Source: Domibacillus robiginosus
GTDB taxonomy: Bacteria > Bacillota > Bacilli > Bacillales > Domibacillaceae
Reading direction: 5' to 3'
Assembly (NCBI RefSeq): GCF_000966195.1
Contig: NZ_LAHL01000002.1
Span: forward strand, 1-51,165
Length of the DNA: 51,165 nt
The first letter of the stretch is position 1. Every line of letters starts with the position of its first letter. Below are positions 25,636 to 33,946 of the stretch, piece by piece. Position numbers and translations under genes: made by a program. Below the pieces are notes generated by a model. That model was given only the letters and a program-made list of their open reading frames with translations. It was not told the origin of the DNA and did not search any database.

Positions 25636-27954
25636 ATGTCAATTATTCAAATGAAGTATAACCCTTTCAAAGTTGAGACAGTACTAAAAATGGATTCATT
25701 GGACTTCATAACAGAAACTAAATTCGATAAATTTCAGGGAAGTCGCTTACAAGTATGGGTAGAGGAGCTTTTTCCATTGCTGGTCGAGGTACTTAACGAT
25801 AATGTATTGGAATTAACATTTACAGGTACATTAGCAGACTTTGAAGATATCGTATCTGCAAGCAATGCCTATACAGATCAGCATGTAAATAGCCAAATTA
25901 CGTTAAATTATATACCGGTTCAAGAAACGGAAGACAAATTTACCGAATTAGAAGAGTTAGTAGATTTAATGCAGTCAGGTCCTTTTCCAGAATTACGTGA
26001 TCCGAAAATTCGCATGAATTTTGAAAAGGCACTAAACAGTGAATTTGAAATTGCGGTTATTGCAACAATGAGTTCTGGGAAATCAACATTAATTAACTCT
26101 TTTTTAGGAACAGATTTAATGCCATCTAAAAACGAGGCATGTACAGCAAAAATTTCCCGAATTCGCAATACGCCAAATGCGGCAGGATTCTCAGCAGTTG
26201 CGCATAAATTGGAAACGGGTCCCCAAGGTGAGGAATACTACCTACCATTTAAATCGATTAATGAAGCATCATTACAAGACTTTGATGCATTTAACAATGA
26301 TCCAGAAATTGCGATGGTAGAAATTGAAGGCAATATCCCGTCAATTTCATCAGGTAAAATGAATCTTGTATTAGTTGACACACCGGGGCCAAACAACTCA
26401 ATGGATGGATCTCACCGTGAGCATACATTAAAGGTCATTAAAAGTGATGATAAACCAATGGTATTATACGTACTTAATGCAACACAATTACGTACAGATG
26501 ATGACTTTGCCTTGTTACGTACAGTGGCAGATGCAATGGCAGTAGGCGGGAAACAATCAAAAGACCGCTTTATTTTCGCGGTAAACAAAGTAGATGTATT
26601 TGATCCTGAAAAAGGCGAGTATTTAAGCGATGCCCTTGAAAATGTTCGGGTGTACTTAGAACAACAGGGAATCAAAAATCCAAATATTTATCCAGTTTCT
26701 GCACAAACGGCCAAAGTAATCCGTAAAGCACAAAAAGGTGAGAGCTTAACACGACAAGAAAAAAATGCATTAGCAGGCATTGATTTATTCTTGGAAGAAG
26801 AAACCATGCATTTAAATGAATATGCACCGTTAAGCTCTTCCTTAAAAAATTCAATTAATGAAAAAATCCAAGCAGCAAAAAATGAAGAAGATAAACAGGC
26901 AGAAGCGCTCTATTATACAGGAGTTCCGAGTGTAGAAGCCGCCATCAATGAGTATCTTGATAAATATGCTGTGACTTCTAAGATTACAAACGCCGTAAAT
27001 ACATTCAAACGGATCGTAGAACAGCAGCAGTTCATGCAGAATCTGCAGGATGAGCTTGCAGAGAATGAAGAGGCACGTTTAGCCCTTGCAAGGAAAATGG
27101 AAGAAATAGAAGAGCAGTTGGCGCAAGGGAATAAAGTTAGTGAATTTAAGAAAAAAATTAGAGGCATGAGCTTCGATACCACACCATATTTTAGAGATTT
27201 AAATAAAAAAGTGTTGGGTCGTGATATTAATAAGGTAGCTGAACAATTACGTACAGGGAAAATAAAAAAAGGAGAGGCAGATGTTCTTCTTTATAAAATG
27301 CAGAAAGAAGTATTAATGATTCAAGATGATGCTATAACAGATATTGAAAAAATCTTATCTATGTCATTACGTGACACAGCAAAATCATATTTAGAAGAGT
27401 ATCAAAACTACGTAGACGGATTAATTGAATTTGATCGTTCTGATATTCCGGTGAGTAATTGGAATAAGGCAATTACATTAGATACACCGGATATTGATCA
27501 ATTATTAAATGATTTCACGTATACAGAACGAGAAGTTATTGGAACAAGAACGGTAGCCAATGAAAATAAAAGATGGTTTAAACCATGGACGTGGCTCCAA
27601 TCAAGCTCTTATGAAGAAGACGTTTATGGCAATGTGGAATATGTGGATATGAATGATATCGCCGAATCATTCTTGGAGCCAATCACTGATTCATTTGTTG
27701 AGAACATTGAAAATGCTCAAGTCTTTATGCAAGGTGAGCTGAAACGATTACAAGCGTTTTTCATTGGTGAAATTGAACGTCTGGATGAAGTAATGCATGA
27801 GCGTGTGAGAGAAATTAAAAAACATACGCAACAAACGGAGCTACTTGAAGAAGAAAATGAGTTGAAGAAACAGCAAAAGCAATGGTTAGAAAGTTTTACA
27901 ATGAAACTAGAAAATATTTTAGAACTAAAAGAGAAAGTAGGAGTAGCAGAATGA
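25636..27954 (+). CDS. Dynamin-like GTPase 2 (GTPase plus helical bundle)
   Basis: A 772-residue dynamin-like protein. It has an N-terminal region (1-135), a GTPase domain with G1 ATMSSGKST (143-151), G3 DTPGPNNS and G4 VNKVD, then about 350 residues of helical, charged coiled-coil sequence. An aromatic patch near the end (KRWFKPWTWL) may form a membrane-contacting tip, as proposed for dynamin paddles. ATG 25636 follows AAGGAG, 11 bp after the stop of GTPase 1. Its TGA overlaps the next ATG. Bacterial dynamins remodel or protect membranes, and some act in phage defence. Confidence 0.85.
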   Translation: MSIIQMKYNPFKVETVLKMDSLDFITETKFDKFQGSRLQVWVEELFPLLVEVLNDNVLELTFTGTLADFEDIVSASNAYTDQHVNSQITLNYIPVQETEDKFTELEELVDLMQSGPFPELRDPKIRMNFEKALNSEFEIAVIATMSSGKSTLINSFLGTDLMPSKNEACTAKISRIRNTPNAAGFSAVAHKLETGPQGEEYYLPFKSINEASLQDFDAFNNDPEIAMVEIEGNIPSISSGKMNLVLVDTPGPNNSMDGSHREHTLKVIKSDDKPMVLYVLNATQLRTDDDFALLRTVADAMAVGGKQSKDRFIFAVNKVDVFDPEKGEYLSDALENVRVYLEQQGIKNPNIYPVSAQTAKVIRKAQKGESLTRQEKNALAGIDLFLEEETMHLNEYAPLSSSLKNSINEKIQAAKNEEDKQAEALYYTGVPSVEAAINEYLDKYAVTSKITNAVNTFKRIVEQQQFMQNLQDELAENEEARLALARKMEEIEEQLAQGNKVSEFKKKIRGMSFDTTPYFRDLNKKVLGRDINKVAEQLRTGKIKKGEADVLLYKMQKEVLMIQDDAITDIEKILSMSLRDTAKSYLEEYQNYVDGLIEFDRSDIPVSNWNKAITLDTPDIDQLLNDFTYTEREVIGTRTVANENKRWFKPWTWLQSSSYEEDVYGNVEYVDMNDIAESFLEPITDSFVENIENAQVFMQGELKRLQAFFIGEIERLDEVMHERVREIKKHTQQTELLEEENELKKQQKQWLESFTMKLENILELKEKVGVAE

Positions 27955-28385
27955 GTAAATTAAATGAGGCCATACAATCTAATAATATTAGAGGGATAAA
28001 ATCGGCAATCGTAGCATATTTATCAGCTGATCCATTAGATAAGTCCGGAAAAGTAAAAGAAGCAATGGCAACTGTCGATGCAAAAGGAATTCAGCTTTGG
28101 CAAGCGCATGATGGTACAGAACTTTTATCTGATCGGTCTAAATGGACGAAAGAATATTTTGCTGAGTTGCAGTCGCACTTATTGACAAACTTATCAAAAG
28201 AATGCTTAGAACATGCATTAAAAGTTGGTCGTCATGCATATCGTGAAGAATTAAATAGTTCTCAATCTGCCCAACAACCTTCGATTAAACAGCAACAAGG
28301 CGGTAAATCGGATATGGGAAAGTTTCTGTTAGCTGGAGCAACAGTTCTGGCGGTAGGAGTAGTCATTTATCTGGCGGTGAAATAA
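27951..28385 (+). CDS. Small tail-anchored protein
   Basis: A 144-residue protein starting in an ATGA overlap with GTPase 2. A soluble, mostly helical N-terminal part (1-115) and a Gln/Ser-rich linker lead to one C-terminal TM helix (GKFLLAGATVLAVGVVIYLA) with only two or three residues after it, so tail-anchor topology facing the cytoplasm. It may recruit the dynamin pair or the HerA ATPase to the membrane. Unrecognised family. The next gene lies in the -1 frame and is open across this stop. Confidence 0.75.
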   Translation: MSKLNEAIQSNNIRGIKSAIVAYLSADPLDKSGKVKEAMATVDAKGIQLWQAHDGTELLSDRSKWTKEYFAELQSHLLTNLSKECLEHALKVGRHAYREELNSSQSAQQPSIKQQQGGKSDMGKFLLAGATVLAVGVVIYLAVK

Positions 28386-28441
28386 TAGACCAAATAGATG
28401 GGATATTAAAAAAAATTCCCTTTTCTTCTGAACTTCCTGTT

Positions 28442-28831
28442 TTGGGTGCCATTAAATCTTTACGAAATAAATTAGATGAATTAAACCGGCAGCTTTATAG
28501 AGAAGAAAAGCGTAATAAAGGATTACAAGACCAGCTTCGCCAGATTCATAGTCAGGAAAACTATGAAATTACAAGGTTAAACGAACAAATAAAAAAGCTT
28601 GAAAAAGAAGAAGCGCTTTTTAATGCTAAAATTCTAGAAAAAGAAGAGACTATTCGTGAATTGCATGCAGAACTTGAGGAGCATAAGAACCACGTGAGCG
28701 AAAAAGACTTTTATATGCAAGTCGCTTCTTTAAAAAATGAAATCAAGCAAAAAGACCAGGAAATCGAGACGCAACGGAAGCGAATTCTGGATCTATCAAA
28801 TCATGCTGAACAAAATAAAGAACAACATTAA
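28442..28831 (+). CDS. Coiled-coil protein, start uncertain
   Basis: At least 129 residues, almost wholly heptad-like (NKLDELNRQLYREEKRNKGL onwards), rich in Glu, Lys and Gln. TTG 28442 is the only standard start downstream of the previous gene, but it lacks an RBS. The same frame is open further upstream, where it reads protein-like (IDQIDGILKKIPFSSELPVL) back into the tail-anchored gene, with GGTGA at 28376-28380. The real start may be ATA/ATT, a -1 frameshift from the tail-anchored gene, or lost by mutation. It is probably a scaffold or linker between operon products. Confidence 0.6.
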   Translation: MGAIKSLRNKLDELNRQLYREEKRNKGLQDQLRQIHSQENYEITRLNEQIKKLEKEEALFNAKILEKEETIRELHAELEEHKNHVSEKDFYMQVASLKNEIKQKDQEIETQRKRILDLSNHAEQNKEQH

Positions 28832-28833
28832 TC

Positions 28834-28870
28834 CGAATACCCCTAGATGACTGCTGCCTAGGGGTATTCG
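28834..28870 (+). terminator. Intra-operon 13-bp hairpin before HerA gene
   Basis: CGAATACCCCTAG / CTAGGGGTATTCG, perfect, 11-nt loop, followed by TTTC and then the HerA RBS (GAGGTG). The short T tract suggests partial termination or an mRNA-stability element between the dynamin and ATPase-toxin halves. Confidence 0.7.
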
Positions 28871-28886
28871 TTTCATGAGGTGCATA

Positions 28887-31800
28887 ATGGAATTAACAAC
28901 GGTTCGAGCAGAGGAAAAATTAGAACAATCGCTGCAATTGGTAGAGCAATATTTAGAGCGCAGCCACTTGCATGAATTATCAAATTATGAAGTCATGCCT
29001 TTATCGAGTCAATTAGCACAAATCTCTACACAAAAAAATATTCGTTTACTGGAAATTACAAAGATTGTTTATGATAAGAATGAGGATGTAACAGAAAAAT
29101 TAGTAAGTGTTTTCAATGCTGTTGGAAGTTTGGGAAGCGCTTTGACACTGATCATTAACAGCGATGGGGAAGAGGTGCGTCTCTTTATAGGGAATCGCTC
29201 AGATAATGCAGTGGCGGCCAAAGACGGGCTTGAAAAAAGTTTTAAAGGGAACTTCCCAGGGACTCAACTAGAGAATTTAATGAAGAAAGATATCGATAGC
29301 ATATTGTCCAAAATACTTGAGGCGCCAAATAAGCAGGCAAAAAATATTTGCAGTGTAACAGGTATTCCTTCATTAAAAGAAGTAGATAAAAAGGAATATG
29401 TCCAAGGTTTGGAAAAACTGATTGATTCCATGAGGGGCGAAGCATTCTCTGCTATGTTTATCGCTGATGCGATTTCAAGCCAGGAAGCTATTAAAGTCCG
29501 TCAGGGTTATGAAGAGATGTATACGAGCCTTATTCCTTTCCAAAAAACAGATTTGACAACAGGCAAAAATGATAGCCAGTCTTTAACGGAAGGCATTAGC
29601 GAAGGTATTACAAATACAGTTAATGACAGCATTACAAAGACTCAAAGTTATACAGAAGGCAGCTCAGAAGGCAACAGCCAAAGCCATACAGATAATCAGG
29701 GATTAAATATTATAAAAAGTACAATCGTTGGGTTTACAGGAGGTAAAACAGGTTCGTCTCGTGGTACGACGGTCAATTACAATACAAATCAATCGAATAC
29801 GACAGGCAGTTCATCGACGTCAGGTACTTCTACTGCTGCTTCAACAAATACCTCTAAAAATACAACAGATACACAGGGAACATCAAGTACTATGCAAGTG
29901 CATTTAGAGAACAAAACCATTACATCTTTATTAGAGAAAATTGATGAACAGTTAGAAAGGCTGAAGAGGGCTGAAGATTTAGGATTATGGCATTACAGCT
30001 GCTACTTCTTGGCAGAGGATGAGCAAACAGCACGCATAGCTGCAACCAACTATCAAGCCATTATCCGGGGAGACAATTCAGCACTCGAAGGCTCGAGCAT
30101 TAACAATTGGAACAGTCGTAATCCGCAAACGCCAAAAGTCATTGAGTATCTGGAAAAGCTGTCACATCCCAAGATGTATTTGCCAAGTACGAGCGGGCAG
30201 GATCTGCCACATTTATCTGCAGGAACATTAATTAATTCACGCGAGTTAGCCATTGCTTATGGTTTGCCGCGCAAATCAATTAATGGGATACCGGTCATTG
30301 AAATGGCGGAATTTGGCCGTAATGTACACCAGGTTGGTTTAAAAGAAAATCATCGTACGTTTAGCCTTGGCCACATTTATTATATGGGGCAAAAAGAAAA
30401 AACAGATGTTCACCTGGATATCGACAGCCTGGCGCAGCACACATTTATTACAGGGTCTACAGGTTCAGGGAAATCCAATGCAATTTATCGTATACTGGAT
30501 CAATTAAACAACCAAAAGGTAAAGTTTTTAGTTATTGAGCCAGCCAAGGGAGAATATAAATCGGTTTTTGGCGGTTATAAAGGGGTGCACGTATTTGGCA
30601 CGAATCCACAGTTTGCGCCTGTTTTAAAGATTAATCCTTTTCGCTTCCCAAACAATATTCACGTATTAGAGCATATTGAACGTTTAGTCGAAATTTTTAA
30701 TGCGTGTTGGGAAATGTCAGCTGCTATGCCAGCAGTTTTGCGTGAATCTATTGAGCGTGTTTATATTGAAGCCGGATGGGATTTGGATAACTCATACCAT
30801 TTTGAACATCAGCCGGTTTTCCCGACATTAAAGCAATTAGTAACTGTATTGCCTCGTGTTATTGAAGCGTCAGGCTATTCAGAAGAAGTGAAGAGCAACT
30901 ATGTCGGTGCCCTCGTTACGCGTGTAAAATCTTTAACTTCAGGACTTTTCGCTAATATTTTCTCGGATTTAGAAGTGGATAATGCGATTTTATTTGATGA
31001 AAACTGTATCGTTGATTTAAGTCGTGTAGGGTCTGCGGAAACGAAATCGTTGTTAATGGGTATTCTGTTCATGCGCTTGCAAGAGCACCGTATGGCATAT
31101 ACAGATGGCATGAATATACCATTGAAACATGTAACCGTTTTAGAAGAAGCACATCATTTATTACGTAAAACATCTACGACACAATCTAGCGAAGGTGCTA
31201 ACTTACAGGGGAAATCTGTAGAAATGCTGACGAATGCTATTGCGGAAATGCGCACATATGGTGAAGGTTTCATTATTGCAGACCAATCGCCTAACTTATT
31301 AGATACATCTGTTATCCGTAATACAAACACGAAAATTATCATGCGTTTACCAGATAGCGCAGATCGAGAGGAAGTCGGAGCATCTGCAAGTTTAAACGAA
31401 GAACAATTAGATGAAATTCCGAAACTTGAAACAGGTGTTGCGATCATTTATCAAAATAATTGGCTTGAGCCTGTGTTGTGCTCAATTCACCACTTTGCAA
31501 ATGAAAAACCCTTTGTGATGGAAGATAAACGTCGTCAACAATTAAAGCTAGCTCGTGATCATAGAACTGCAGTCGTTGAATTGTTGCTTTATGGTTATAT
31601 TTACCCTAATCAATCAATTAATACGAACAACATCGAAGCAGGTTTAGGGAGTTTAGCTACTTTAGAAATGCCACAACATATCAGATTAACGCTAGAGAAT
31701 GAGATTGATCGGTTAAAACGTACAGGTACATTCAAGTACTGGGAACAGGGTGGTTTAAAACTTGTTTCGGGTATAATTAGCTCGTTTATCAATCCAAATT

Positions 31801-32012
31801 CGATGGTTTATTATGCGCAACAAGCAAGTGATATGAAAGAGTTTAGAAACAAAATGTTAAAAGCGCTTGAACTTCATGTGAAATTTAAAGAACAAAAATA
31901 TGCTTCTTTATTGATTCAATGCCTATTATTGGCTTATTTAAAGCAAAATCCATCTTTTCAAGCCCAGTATGATGAATGGTTAGTATATGAATCTAAAAGA
32001 GAGGTGTTTTGA
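28887..32012 (+). CDS. HerA/FtsK-like ATPase (DUF87) with Ser/Thr-rich insert
   Basis: A 1041-residue P-loop ATPase. The N-terminal 230 residues are not recognised. A low-complexity Ser/Thr/Gly/Asn stretch (about 229-334) follows. The HerA-FtsK ATPase domain has Walker A GSTGSGKS (near 522), an EE-type Walker B TVLEEAHHLL (near 750), a sensor FIIADQSP and an arginine segment MRLPDSADREE. HerA-like hexamers translocate DNA or protein; relatives work in DNA-end resection, defence and secretion. ATG 28887 has GAGGTG upstream. The toxin gene starts 3 bp after its stop. A DNA pump or toxin-export motor are both possible roles. Confidence 0.85.
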   Translation: MELTTVRAEEKLEQSLQLVEQYLERSHLHELSNYEVMPLSSQLAQISTQKNIRLLEITKIVYDKNEDVTEKLVSVFNAVGSLGSALTLIINSDGEEVRLFIGNRSDNAVAAKDGLEKSFKGNFPGTQLENLMKKDIDSILSKILEAPNKQAKNICSVTGIPSLKEVDKKEYVQGLEKLIDSMRGEAFSAMFIADAISSQEAIKVRQGYEEMYTSLIPFQKTDLTTGKNDSQSLTEGISEGITNTVNDSITKTQSYTEGSSEGNSQSHTDNQGLNIIKSTIVGFTGGKTGSSRGTTVNYNTNQSNTTGSSSTSGTSTAASTNTSKNTTDTQGTSSTMQVHLENKTITSLLEKIDEQLERLKRAEDLGLWHYSCYFLAEDEQTARIAATNYQAIIRGDNSALEGSSINNWNSRNPQTPKVIEYLEKLSHPKMYLPSTSGQDLPHLSAGTLINSRELAIAYGLPRKSINGIPVIEMAEFGRNVHQVGLKENHRTFSLGHIYYMGQKEKTDVHLDIDSLAQHTFITGSTGSGKSNAIYRILDQLNNQKVKFLVIEPAKGEYKSVFGGYKGVHVFGTNPQFAPVLKINPFRFPNNIHVLEHIERLVEIFNACWEMSAAMPAVLRESIERVYIEAGWDLDNSYHFEHQPVFPTLKQLVTVLPRVIEASGYSEEVKSNYVGALVTRVKSLTSGLFANIFSDLEVDNAILFDENCIVDLSRVGSAETKSLLMGILFMRLQEHRMAYTDGMNIPLKHVTVLEEAHHLLRKTSTTQSSEGANLQGKSVEMLTNAIAEMRTYGEGFIIADQSPNLLDTSVIRNTNTKIIMRLPDSADREEVGASASLNEEQLDEIPKLETGVAIIYQNNWLEPVLCSIHHFANEKPFVMEDKRRQQLKLARDHRTAVVELLLYGYIYPNQSINTNNIEAGLGSLATLEMPQHIRLTLENEIDRLKRTGTFKYWEQGGLKLVSGIISSFINPNSMVYYAQQASDMKEFRNKMLKALELHVKFKEQKYASLLIQCLLLAYLKQNPSFQAQYDEWLVYESKREVF

Positions 32013-32015
32013 ATT

Positions 32016-32555
32016 ATGATAGGTGAAGTGTTAGCGATAACTAAGGAATTTATCGAAGCATCGAAAGAGATTGCTGAAGCAACATCGGAGATCAGTAAAA
32101 ATAGTGAAATAAGTACAGTGAAAGAAACACCTGTTACAGAAATTCAAACAAGGCGTTCAGATTTAGAAGGAAAAGAGCATCCGGAAACAGGTGTCCGCTA
32201 TGAAAGGAAAGAAGTTGACTTAGGAAATGGCGAGGTTGTTGATGGGGTGTTTCCAGAGTTTGAATCAACATTTGATGCGAAACTAGACGAATTGCAGTAT
32301 TTAGATTCAGATGGCCGCCAGTTTAGAGAAGCTACAAATCAACTTAAAGAGGCTATTGATGCTAATCCGGAGTTGGCAGAGAAATTTACACCCGAGCAAC
32401 TTGAGCAGATTTCACGTGGACGTACACCTGACGGTTATGTATGGCATCACTCAGAGCAACCAGGCGTACTACAATTAGTTGATAAAGAGATTCATGATAG
32501 AACACCTCATACAGGCGGTCGAGCAATTTGGGGTGGCGGGCAAGAATTCCGTTAA
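32016..32555 (+). CDS. WHH-family HNH/Endo VII nuclease toxin
   Basis: A 179-residue protein whose C-terminus carries the WHH signature of polymorphic-toxin nucleases: VWHH (residues 142-145) with PGVLQLVD following, then EIHDRTPHTGG and AIWGGG. Residues 50-130 are the usual lead-in (RSDLEGKEHPETGV, FPEFES). The N-terminus is a short amphipathic helix, not an LXG, RHS or signal sequence. It probably cuts DNA or RNA. It lies 3 bp after the ATPase gene and 24 bp before a SUKH immunity gene, the standard toxin-immunity order. How it is delivered or triggered is unknown. Confidence 0.85.
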   Translation: MIGEVLAITKEFIEASKEIAEATSEISKNSEISTVKETPVTEIQTRRSDLEGKEHPETGVRYERKEVDLGNGEVVDGVFPEFESTFDAKLDELQYLDSDGRQFREATNQLKEAIDANPELAEKFTPEQLEQISRGRTPDGYVWHHSEQPGVLQLVDKEIHDRTPHTGGRAIWGGGQEFR

Positions 32556-32579
32556 TACGTAATCTAGGAGGAAATAGTT

Positions 32580-32999
32580 ATGGAATGGATTTTAAAGAAA
32601 GAATTAAAAGAAAAACAAAAAGTAGAAACATTCGAAAAGCTTTATAAAATAGGTTTTCCTCAAGAGTTTAAAGAACTAATTGAGCAACATCATGCTGCTC
32701 GTCCTGAACCATACCTTATTGATGCAGAAAATACAAAAGAAATCCCCGCAAAATCACTTCTGTCTTTTAATGAAAGCGATAAGCCGGAAGATATTTGGTC
32801 AAGTTATCAAGCAGTAAAGGAAAGGCTTCCGGTCAATGTAATCCCTTTTATGAGTGATGAGGGTGGCAACTATTTTTGTTTTGATCTGGATCCTTTAGAA
32901 AATGAAGCTCCGATTGTTTATTGGTCTCATGAAAACAGTAAAGTTGAGTATGTGGCAGACAATTTAGAACAATTTATAAAACGGTTTTATGGTTTTTAA
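32580..32999 (+). CDS. SMI1/KNR4 (SUKH) family immunity protein
   Basis: A 139-residue cytoplasmic protein of the SUKH fold: IGFPQEFKELIEQHHAARP near residue 27, a central VIPFMSDEGGNYFCFDLD, then PIVYWSHEN and a C-terminal FIKRF. SUKH proteins are the commonest immunity proteins of nuclease toxins, so it should neutralise the WHH nuclease. RBS CTAGGAGG is strong. It is the last gene of the operon; a terminator follows about 200 bp later. Confidence 0.9.
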   Translation: MEWILKKELKEKQKVETFEKLYKIGFPQEFKELIEQHHAARPEPYLIDAENTKEIPAKSLLSFNESDKPEDIWSSYQAVKERLPVNVIPFMSDEGGNYFCFDLDPLENEAPIVYWSHENSKVEYVADNLEQFIKRFYGF

Positions 33000-33030
33000 G
33001 ATTAAGAACTGACATTTTGACGCAGTCCTG

Positions 33031-33195
33031 GCTGCATTCATTATTTACAAACTGGTGAGCGAGACTTGGATAATATCATCTTAGATAAATTTTATGTTGC
33101 AGTCACAAGAGTAAGGTATAGCGTAGCTTTTATTTCAAATATCAAGAATATAACAATAAAAGGGATTCAAATGTATTGTAACAAATCAGAATAGC
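33031..33195 (+). pseudogene. C-terminal remnant of a UvrD-like helicase
   Basis: An open frame without a start reads CIHYLQTGERDLDN and then KFYVAVTRVRYSVAF before ending at TAG 33193. FYVAVTRAR-type sequence is motif VI of UvrD/Rep-like helicases, usually near the C-terminus. The upstream part of the gene is gone. It differs from the GajB-like motif VI (YVGLTRAKDEIHLL), so it is from another helicase. Confidence 0.55.
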
Positions 33196-33205
33196 AATGT
33201 TTTTT

Positions 33206-33235
33206 AAAAAGGGAGAGAAATTGTTCTCTCTTTTT
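33206..33235 (+). terminator. Terminator
   Basis: GAGAGAA / TTCTCTC stem flanked by A and T runs; the probable end of the toxin-immunity operon transcript. Confidence 0.75.
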
Positions 33236-33408
33236 CAGTACCTAAAATTTATATGCTTTTGATTTACTTTTTTAATATTAGAAGCAGTATCTATTTCTTG
33301 TTGTAAATTTTGTGATTTTTTTGTTCTAAAACTCGTTCTTTTCTGAACAAGATCGTCAGGTTCTAAAAAAGGCGCTTTTTTAATGCTTTGTTTGTCACAA
33401 AATTCTGT
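33235..33408 (-). pseudogene. Possible C-terminal gene remnant (minus strand)
   Basis: 57 codons open on the minus strand with protein-like composition (KAPFLEPDDLVQKRTSF, then helical NLQQEIDTASNIKK) and no start codon. Unrecognised. Confidence 0.25.
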
Positions 33409-33580
33409 TCATTATTCTATGTTCAATAACCTATTTGTTTTTAACTTATGGACCGCTGGTGATAAGATTTTGTGAAGGTGTGTGATACGTTTCAATCAGA
33501 TTTCTGCGCATGTTTTTACCTGGTTGAATGATTGACTATGGAGAAACCTGAAGAGGAATCAAATTAACCATGAAGATATA

Positions 33581-33604
33581 AAAAAGCCGCGGAATCTCCG
33601 CAGC
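33581..33604 (-). terminator. Minus-strand terminator
   Basis: GCCGCGGA / TCCGCAGC stem with a run of A on the left, so a T tract on the minus strand. Confidence 0.55.
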
Positions 33605-33842
33605 AATAGAAGAAGCTTGCCATATCAGCGTTTAGAGGGGACTTTGTTACACCGTTTTTGGTGCCGAAATGGTGCCATTCGAATTATTAGATACAATCTG
33701 GACTATTTGATATTTCGGCAAATCTCTCTATATTAACGTTCTTTAGATAAGTTAGGTGCTACCTTATCATATTTGAAATTAATTATGTAGCTTGTTTCGC
33801 TTTGACAGGGTAGAGGTCGCTGGTTCGAACCTCGTAGGAATA
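33604..33842. repeat. Element right-end repeat, copy B
   Basis: Nearly identical to 21923-22163. It carries two TGGTGCC motifs (33659, 33670) and ends in att copy 3. It marks the right end of compartment 2. Confidence 0.85.
33802..33842 (+). repeat. att copy 3 (tRNA-Val 3' half, degenerate end)
   Basis: Matches copy 1 through GGTTCGAACC, then CCTCG for CCCAG and GGAATAAG for GGAATCAT. Confidence 0.8.
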
Positions 33843-33911
33843 AGGAATCTAGCTGCTCCCTCGTATCTTTTTTAAGTTCTTTATTTAACCGCAAAAGACA
33901 AATGAAACCTC

Positions 33912-33940
33912 TTGAAAAAGCTGCCAAAATACGATAAAAT
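33912..33940 (+). promoter_or_regulatory. Sigma-A promoter of putative small RNA
   Basis: TTGAAA, 17-bp spacer, TAAAAT. Predicted transcription start near 33947, just before the structured segment. Confidence 0.55.
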
Positions 33941-33946
33941 TAGCGC

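Larger units (their letters stand above)
33000..33603. other. Region of gene debris downstream of toxin operon
   Basis: About 600 bp without an intact gene. It contains the C-terminal remnant of a UvrD-like helicase (33031-33195), a terminator (33206-33235), a minus-strand open remnant (33235-33408) and a minus-strand terminator (33581-33604). Confidence 0.6.

Noticed and set aside
33733-33927. 64-codon minus-strand frame across att copy 3
   Set aside because: Its centre is the tRNA repeat and the frame is not conserved at att copy 2.
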